Assembly: GCA_964475385.1 (NCBI GenBank)
Contig: CAYYWV010000089.1
Span: forward strand, 1 to 10,062
DNA from: CAYYWV01 sp964475385
GTDB taxonomy: Bacteria > Pseudomonadota > Alphaproteobacteria > JAAXGF01
DNA length: 10,062 nucleotides
Direction: 5' to 3'
A program made the translations under genes and the position numbers. Of this stretch, positions 5,796 to 10,062 are shown piece by piece; within the stretch, counting starts at the first letter, position 1, and every line of letters starts with the position of its first letter. The notes under the pieces are model-generated. The model made no database searches. It was not told where the DNA came from and saw only the letters and a list, made by a program, of their open reading frames with translations.

Positions 5796-6385
5796 TGCGC
5801 CGCCTCGCGCGCGCGGTCCGTCTCGTCGCCGTCCTGCGACGCGGCTTGGGCGGCGGCGCGGTAATGGCGAAGCTCGCTCTCGAAGACGAGCCGGGAGAGA
5901 TCGCGCATCCGCATCGGATAAAGAACGCCGTCGAGGTGGTCGCACTCGTGCTGGACGACGCGCGCGTGCAGGCCCTCGACCTCGCGCATGATCCGCCGTC
6001 CTTCGAGGTCGAAGCCGGCGTAGCGCAGCCGTCGATAGCGGGGAACCAGGCCGCGCAGGCCGGGGAGCGACAGACAGCCTTCCCAACCCTCCTCCATCTC
6101 GTCGCCGAGGGGCTCGAGCTCGGGGTTGATCAGAACGGTGAGCGGCGGGCGCGCGCCTTCGCTCGCGCGATCGCCGGCGGCGTCCTCGGCGGGCGCGCGG
6201 AAGATCACGACCCGGGCCGAGACGTGGACCTGCGGCGCGGCGAGCCCAAGGCCTTGGGCGTCGACCATGGTCTCGACCATATCGGCGACCAGCGCGCGCG
6301 CCGCGGGCGCGGTCGGGTCCGCCACCGGCTCGGCCCGCCGGTAGAGCACGGGATGGCCCATGCGCGCGATTTTCAGGATGGCCAT
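5792..6385 (-). CDS. def: Peptide deformylase
   Basis: This 197-residue metalloenzyme removes the formyl group from the N-terminal methionine of new proteins. All three PDF motifs are intact: GLGLAAPQ (45-52), EGCLS (102-106) with the metal ligand Cys104, and HECDH (146-150) with metal ligands His146 and His150 and catalytic Glu147. A charged, alanine-rich tail follows residue 170, and an insertion (about residues 65-80, AEDAAGDRASEGA) lengthens the loop before motif 2. The W-E-G-C-L-S-L-P-G-L-R-G context is typical of alphaproteobacterial type I-like deformylases. It is the first gene of a two-gene unit with COQ9 and diverges from rpsU, which fits a translation theme. fmt, the usual neighbour of the main def, is absent, so this may be a second deformylase. 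The ATG at 6385 has only a weak GGTGG upstream. Confidence 0.93.
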   Translation of the reverse strand: MAILKIARMGHPVLYRRAEPVADPTAPAARALVADMVETMVDAQGLGLAAPQVHVSARVVIFRAPAEDAAGDRASEGARPPLTVLINPELEPLGDEMEEGWEGCLSLPGLRGLVPRYRRLRYAGFDLEGRRIMREVEGLHARVVQHECDHLDGVLYPMRMRDLSRLVFESELRHYRAAAQAASQDGDETDRAREAAQ

Positions 6386-6476
6386 GGGACCACCGGGGCT
6401 TCGTCGTTCATACGAATCCTCTTAACCATTCAAGGCGAAAATCCCTCGTTCGTTCGCGCCCGCGCCGCCGCGGGGC

Positions 6477-6505
6477 TTCACAAGAACCATCGCCTATGGT
6501 ATCAA
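6477..6505 (+). promoter_or_regulatory. Probable rpsU promoter with internal palindrome
   Basis: TTCACA (6477-6482, five of six matches to consensus) and TATCAA (6500-6505, four of six) are 17 bases apart. This would start transcription near 6512, about 20 bases before rpsU. ACCAT-N5-ATGGT (6486-6500) is a perfect inverted repeat inside the spacer that touches the -10 and might be an operator. On the opposite strand the def promoter must lie in about 6395-6440; TTGAAT and TATGAA are there but the spacing of 15 is poor. Confidence 0.5.
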
Positions 6506-6532
6506 GCGCCGCCCGAACTGATGAGGTGTTAA

Positions 6533-6739
6533 TTGGTACAGGTCATCGTCCGCGACAACAACGTCGATCAGGCGTTGCGCGCGCTCAAAAAGAAGATGCA
6601 GCGCGAAGGCATCTTTCGCGAGATGAAGATGCGCCGCGCTTACGAGAAGCCTTCCGAAAGACGCGCGCGCGAGGCCGCCGAAGCGATCCGCCGCGCCCGC
6701 AAGCTCGCGCGCAAGCGCGCCGCGCGCGAAGGGTTGTAA
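6533..6739 (+). CDS. rpsU: 30S ribosomal protein S21
   Basis: This 68-residue basic protein of the small ribosomal subunit acts in translation initiation near the anti-Shine-Dalgarno region of 16S r[23 protein letters not shown] at the N-terminus, [12 protein letters not shown] (24-35), [15 protein letters not shown] and the arginine/lysine-rich tail ending REGL are the alphaproteobacterial S21 pattern at full length. The start is TTG at 6533: GAGGTG (6523-6528) lies the right distance before it, no ATG or GTG fits the conserved M-V-Q-V start, and the next in-frame ATG would remove the conserved N-terminus. A weak start codon with a good Shine-Dalgarno may serve to tune S21 level. It diverges from def-COQ9. 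Confidence 0.95.
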   Translation: MVQVIVRDNNVDQALRALKKKMQREGIFREMKMRRAYEKPSERRAREAAEAIRRARKLARKRAAREGL

Positions 6740-6809
6740 GGGCTTCTCAGGCGTTCGGCGCAAGCGCCCGCACGGCCCAAGCTTCGCAGCCGGATCATCG
6801 TATGCAACA

Positions 6810-6827
6810 GCCGCCCTTTGGGGCGGC
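6810..6827. terminator. Hairpin terminator between convergent rpsU and fadL
   Basis: GCCGCCC (6810-6816), loop TTTG and GGGCGGC (6821-6827) make a perfect 7-base-pair GC stem. Outer bases GCAA (6804-6807) and TTGC (6831-6834) can extend it past a small internal loop. On the plus strand it is followed by CGTTTGCGTT and on the minus strand by TGTTGCAT, so the T-tract is weak both ways. Lying 71 bases after rpsU and 48 bases after fadL, it probably ends transcription from both sides. Confidence 0.65.
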
Positions 6828-6874
6828 CGTTTGCGTTCGCCCCTCGGCCCGAGGACGCCGGTCGCGAGCCAGGG

Positions 6875-8227
6875 TCAGAAGCGGAAGCGGAGCTGCACCG
6901 TCGCGATGTCGATCGCGCTTTCGTACTCGCCCGAGAGGTTCCCGCGGAAGGTGTTGCCCGTTCCGCTCGTCTTCAACGCGACCGGGGCGTTGTCGAGGAA
7001 GATGTGGGTGTAGCCGAACGAGATCGCGAAGTTGGGCGTGATCGACTTGCTCGCGCCGAACGCGATCCAGACCCGATCGGTCCCCGGAATGCGCGGGGTG
7101 CGGTTGGCGTCGGGGATCGGGCTTTCGTCATAGGCGACGCCGCCCCGGAAGACCCAGCCGTTGTCCGGCTTGTAGGTGACGCCGAGCGCGCCGAACCAGC
7201 TATTGCGCCAACTTTCGTCGACAACGCTGTCGGCCTGGGCCGGATTGTCGAAGCGGACCCGAAGCTCCTTGAAGCGGCTCCAGCGGGTCCAGGCCGCCTC
7301 GGCCATCACCGCCCATTGCGGGCCGATCTCTTGATAGACGCCGAACGAGACGATCTCGGGAATCGTGATCGACGCCTTCGCGTCCGTCGGAACGAACTGG
7401 CCGGTCGCGCCCGAGATCCCCTGCCCGACCGCCCCGCCGAGGTCGAACCGCGCTTCGCCGTCGATCTCGTGCGAGACCTTCGAGCGGTAGCCCACGCCAA
7501 AGCGCGTGCCCTGCAACGGCTGAAAGATCGCGCCCAGGGTGTAACCGTATCCCCAGTCGGAGCCCTCGACGCGCGCGGCGCCGTCGTCCTGGGTCGGCAC
7601 GCCGCCGAAAGCGCCCGCCGTCAGCACCTGGTCGATGGTGCCGAAATCGACGGCGTTCGTCAGCTCGGCCTTGATGTACTGGGCCTGGAGCCCCGCCGCG
7701 ATGGAGACCACGTCGTTGACCTTATAGGAGACCACCGGGTTGATGTTGACGGTCTTGAGCTCGGACTTGAGCGCGTGGTAGCGCCCGATCCAGCCCGGGT
7801 CATAGTTGGTCGAAAGCCCCCAAGGCGCGGTCGCCCCGACGCCGAGCTTGACCCGCTCGGACAGATCCCACATGCCGTAGAGCGCCGGCGTCACGGCGTC
7901 GTCGGCGATGTCGCTTCCGCCGTTGCCGCCGCCGATCGCGCCGCTGAGAACGGTCGTCGCCGCGCCGTTCTTGAGCTCGGCCTGAGGCGCGATATAACTC
8001 GCGACCGCGATGACCTGGCTGCCCGACTGGAGCCCAAGCGCCGCCGAATTGAAGAACATGTCGCTAAGGTCGTGAGCGCCCGCGGACACGCCGGCGAAGG
8101 CGTTGCCGAGCGCCGCGCCGCTCTGCTCTTTGATCGCGAAGCCCGCCGCGTTCGCCTGAGACGACGCCAAAGCCACAAATCCGAAAGCGAGCCACGCCGC
8201 CCCGACGCCCTTCTTTCCAACCCACAT
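6875..8227 (-). CDS. fadL: FadL/OmpP1/TodX-family outer membrane long-chain fatty acid channel
   Basis: This 450-residue beta-barrel protein takes up long-chain fatty acids or other hydrophobic compounds through the outer membrane by lateral diffusion. Residues 1-27 are a signal peptide (KK near the start, a hydrophobic core, cleavage probably after ANA). The mature protein opens AGFAIKEQSGAALGNAFAG, the family hatch-domain signature, followed by FFNSAAL (58-64), where E. coli-type proteins have NPA. APWGLSTNYDPGWIGRYHALKSEL (about 134-157) is another typical FadL segment. The chain ends in alternating residues and a terminal phenylalanine (VQLRFRF), the outer-membrane insertion signal. Length is normal. 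ATG 8227 has AGGGGGC as Shine-Dalgarno, six to twelve bases upstream. The gene stands alone, with a consensus -35 upstream. Substrate may be fatty acid or hydrocarbon; sequence does not decide. Confidence 0.92.
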   Translation of the reverse strand: MWVGKKGVGAAWLAFGFVALASSQANAAGFAIKEQSGAALGNAFAGVSAGAHDLSDMFFNSAALGLQSGSQVIAVASYIAPQAELKNGAATTVLSGAIGGGNGGSDIADDAVTPALYGMWDLSERVKLGVGATAPWGLSTNYDPGWIGRYHALKSELKTVNINPVVSYKVNDVVSIAAGLQAQYIKAELTNAVDFGTIDQVLTAGAFGGVPTQDDGAARVEGSDWGYGYTLGAIFQPLQGTRFGVGYRSKVSHEIDGEARFDLGGAVGQGISGATGQFVPTDAKASITIPEIVSFGVYQEIGPQWAVMAEAAWTRWSRFKELRVRFDNPAQADSVVDESWRNSWFGALGVTYKPDNGWVFRGGVAYDESPIPDANRTPRIPGTDRVWIAFGASKSITPNFAISFGYTHIFLDNAPVALKTSGTGNTFRGNLSGEYESAIDIATVQLRFRF

Positions 8228-8480
8228 TCGCGCCCCCTGCTTTTTTCTTAAGTTACGCGGCGTTAGAGAAAAAAAGAACTCCGCTTCACTGTCAATTCAA
8301 AAACCCTTGCGCACAGCGCCGCGCCTGCCCCGCCGAGAATCTCGGGGCCAGAGAAGACATGCTCACGAGCGCGCTTATCGCGGAAGGTTCGGAGCGCGCG
8401 CGGAAACGGCGGCCTCGGCCCTCCGGACGGTCGCCGTTCCCGGTCCGCGTTCCGAGCCGCGGTTCATCGGCCGGACGCGG
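8228..8480. other. Intergenic region between pntB and fadL, with probable fadL promoter
   Basis: On the minus strand a perfect TTGACA -35 sits at 8295-8290, about 65 bases upstream of fadL. The matching -10 (about 8272-8264, within a T-rich tract) is poor, so the promoter may need an activator. Near pntB, complementary arms CGGAAACGGCG (8400-8410) and CGCCGTTCC (8432-8440) around a GC-rich loop may form an imperfect stem downstream of pntB. CCGAG-AAT-CTCGG (8333-8345) is a second small hairpin. Neither has a T-run. I see no gene here. Confidence 0.45.
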
Positions 8481-9866
8481 TTACAGCGCCTTGACGATGT
8501 CCTCGACCATCTTCTTGGCGTCGCCGAACAGCATCATGGTGTTGTCGCGGTAGAACACCGCGTTGTCGATGCCGGCGTAGCCCGGCGACAGGCTGCGCTT
8601 GACGAACAGAACGGTCTTGGCCTTCTCCACATCGAGGATCGGCATGCCGTAGATCGGGCTCGACGGGTCGGTCTTGGCGGCCGGGTTGGTCACGTCGTTC
8701 GCGCCGATGACGAAGGCGACGTCGGCGGTCGCGAACTCGCTGTTGATCTCTTCGAGCTCGAAGACCTCGTCGTAAGGCACGTTGGCCTCGGCGAGCAGCA
8801 CGTTCATGTGCCCCGGCATGCGGCCGGCCACAGGGTGGATGGCGTAGCGCACGTCGACCCCTTCCGCCTTGAGCGCGTCCGCCATCTCGCGCAGCACGTG
8901 CTGGGCCTGGGCGACCGCCATGCCGTAGCCCGGAACGATGATGACCTTGCTCGCGTTCTTGAGGATGAAGGCGGCGTCGTCCGCGCTGCCCGACTTGACC
9001 GAGCGGTCGCCGGCGGCCGCCGCGGGGCCTGCGCCCTCGGCGCCGAAGCCGCCGAGGATGACGTTGAAGAACGAGCGGTTCATCGCCCGGCACATGATGT
9101 AGCTGAGGATCGCGCCCGACGAGCCGACCAAAGCGCCGGTGATGATGAGGAGCGTGTTCTCGAGGGTGAAGCCGATGCCGGCCGCCGCCCAGCCCGAGTA
9201 CGAGTTGAGCATCGAGATCACCACCGGCATGTCGGCGCCGCCGATGGGAATGATGATCAGAACCCCGACCAGGAAGGCGAGCGCGGTCATGGTCCAGAAC
9301 ACGGCCGGCGACTGGCCGACGCAGAAGACCACGACGAGGGCCACGATCACGAGGCCGAGCACGAGATTGAGCAGGTGCTGGCCCGGGAACACCACCGGCG
9401 CGCCCGAGACCAGGCCTTGAAGCTTCGTGAAGGCGACCACCGAACCCGAGAAGGTGATCGCGCCGATCACAACGCCGATGCTCATCTCGATCAGGCTCGG
9501 CAGGCGGATGTCGCCCACCGTGCCGATCCCGTAGGCGTCGGGGGCGTAGAAGGCCGCCGCGGCGACCATCACGGCGGCCAAGCCGACCAGGCTGTGGAAG
9601 GCGGCGACGAGCTGCGGCATCGCGGTCATCTGGATGCGCAGCGCGATAAAGGTTCCGATCACCCCCCCGATCACGAGCCCGAGAACGATGAGCCCGTAGC
9701 TGACGACCCCCGGCTCCAAAAGCGTGGTCGCGACCGCGATCACCATGCCGGCGATGCCGAACATGTTGCCGGGCCGGGCCGAGGTCGGCGACGAAAGCCC
9801 CTTGAGCGCCAGAATGAAGAAGATCGAGGCGACGAGATAGGCGATCGCGGAAAGATTCGCGGACAC
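8481..9866 (-). CDS. pntB: NAD(P) transhydrogenase subunit beta
   Basis: This 461-residue inner-membrane subunit belongs to the proton-translocating transhydrogenase, which uses the proton gradient to reduce NADP+ with NADH. Residues 1 to about 260 form membrane domain II with about nine helices, including AFHSLVGLAAV, GSVVAFTKLQG and FTLENTLLIITGALVGSSGAILSYIMCRAMNRSF. After an alanine/glycine linker, domain III (about 295-461) binds NADP(H): GYGMAVAQAQH (313-323), HPVAGRMPGHMNVLLAEA, GANDVTNPAA and KRSLSPGYAGIDN are all intact. The start is GTG at 9866, giving MSANLSAIAYL. Its Shine-Dalgarno AGGGGGG overlaps the stop codon of the upstream pntA-type gene, leaving an 11-base gap and tight coupling. 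Length and sequence are normal; a full enzyme is expected. Confidence 0.97.
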   Translation of the reverse strand: MSANLSAIAYLVASIFFILALKGLSSPTSARPGNMFGIAGMVIAVATTLLEPGVVSYGLIVLGLVIGGVIGTFIALRIQMTAMPQLVAAFHSLVGLAAVMVAAAAFYAPDAYGIGTVGDIRLPSLIEMSIGVVIGAITFSGSVVAFTKLQGLVSGAPVVFPGQHLLNLVLGLVIVALVVVFCVGQSPAVFWTMTALAFLVGVLIIIPIGGADMPVVISMLNSYSGWAAAGIGFTLENTLLIITGALVGSSGAILSYIMCRAMNRSFFNVILGGFGAEGAGPAAAAGDRSVKSGSADDAAFILKNASKVIIVPGYGMAVAQAQHVLREMADALKAEGVDVRYAIHPVAGRMPGHMNVLLAEANVPYDEVFELEEINSEFATADVAFVIGANDVTNPAAKTDPSSPIYGMPILDVEKAKTVLFVKRSLSPGYAGIDNAVFYRDNTMMLFGDAKKMVEDIVKAL

Positions 9867-9877
9867 GGCGCGCCCCC

Positions 9878-10062
9878 CTATCTTTTCTTCTTGAACATTT
9901 CCAGCATACGCTGGGTCACGGTGAAGCCGCCGAAGATGTTGACCGCGGCGAGCGTGACGGCGATGAAGCCGGCGATCTTGGAGAAATTGATCTCGGCCGG
10001 GCCGGCCGCGATCAGCGCGCCGACGATGATGACGCTCGAGATCGCGTTGGTCACCGACATCA
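9878..10062 (-). CDS. NAD(P) transhydrogenase subunit alpha, C-terminal membrane part (5' end outside window)
   Basis: The last 61 or so codons read [16 protein letters not shown], then [35 protein letters not shown] and TAG at 9880-9878. This is the end of the alpha-subunit membrane region (helices 3-4 of domain II), with the T/S-N-A-I-S and NIFGGF-x-V-T-x-R-M-L motifs. The Met at 10060 is not a real start: in the family the residues before it are H-T-P-L, and the partial codon at 10062-10061 fits leucine. In Rhodospirillales this is usually a separate small gene, pntAb, of about 100-140 residues, whereas in E. coli it is the end of one long PntA. The visible part cannot tell these apart. 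Confidence 0.93.
   Translation of the reverse strand, partial: MSVTNAISSVIIVGALIAAGPAEINFSKIAGFIAVTLAAVNIFGGFTVTQRMLEMFKKKR

Noticed and set aside
5796..6086. N-terminal extension of the COQ9 protein
   Set aside because: It is Arg/Pro-rich, lies wholly within def in another frame, and the ATGA overlap gives a natural start at 5795.
6818..8251. Long plus-strand open frame (477 codons) opposite fadL
   Set aside because: The product is rich in Arg/Asp/Ala with no domain pattern; the minus strand encodes a clear FadL protein with signal peptide and terminal Phe. Such antisense frames are usual in GC-rich DNA.
8359..8553. Plus-strand open frame of 64 codons next to pntB
   Set aside because: It runs into the conserved C-terminal coding region of pntB on the opposite strand, and has no recognisable motif.

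Overview
The window is ordinary chromosomal DNA from a GC-rich alphaproteobacterium. It is most like the Rhodospirillales, as judged from the protein sequences alone. Pointers are a COQ9-family protein near rpsU, a pntAb-pntB transhydrogenase pair, ADP-heptose synthesis (so a Gram-negative with LPS), a FadL-type outer-membrane channel and strong G/C preference at third codon positions. I see no phage, transposon, CRISPR, rRNA or tRNA, and nothing that looks like a new multi-gene system. What stands out is small: a short gene missed by simple ORF finding, an unusual PurE, and several promoter or operator candidates.

Layout. 1-65 (+) is the end of an acyl-CoA synthetase. 116-1579 (+) is hldE, the bifunctional heptose kinase/adenylyltransferase. 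1622-1789 (-) is a 55-residue DUF465 (YdcH-like) gene in a visibly less GC-rich island. 1925-2506 (+) is ubiX, and 2594-2794 (+) is a second DUF465 gene with an extended -10 promoter. 2822-3544 (-) is a diguanylate cyclase. 3740-4234 (+) is a purE homologue with its own promoter, followed by 4266-5123 (+), a DMT/EamA transporter. On the minus strand, def (5792-6385) and COQ9 (5145-5795) overlap by four bases and form an operon. rpsU (6533-6739, +) diverges from them with a TTG start. A hairpin at 6810-6827 separates rpsU from fadL (6875-8227, -). 8481-9866 (-) is pntB, and 9878-10062 (-) is the end of pntAb or pntA, cut by the window edge.

How they fit together. hldE supplies ADP-heptose for the LPS inner core. 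ubiX (prenyl-FMN for UbiD) and COQ9 both bear on ubiquinone synthesis but are not in one operon. pntAb-pntB make NADPH from the proton gradient. fadL and the partial acyl-CoA synthetase would import and activate fatty acids but are far apart. The GGDEF protein should make c-di-GMP. The purE homologue has no purK next to it and carries substitutions in a normally near-invariant active-site loop, so its assignment to purine synthesis is less certain than its fold.
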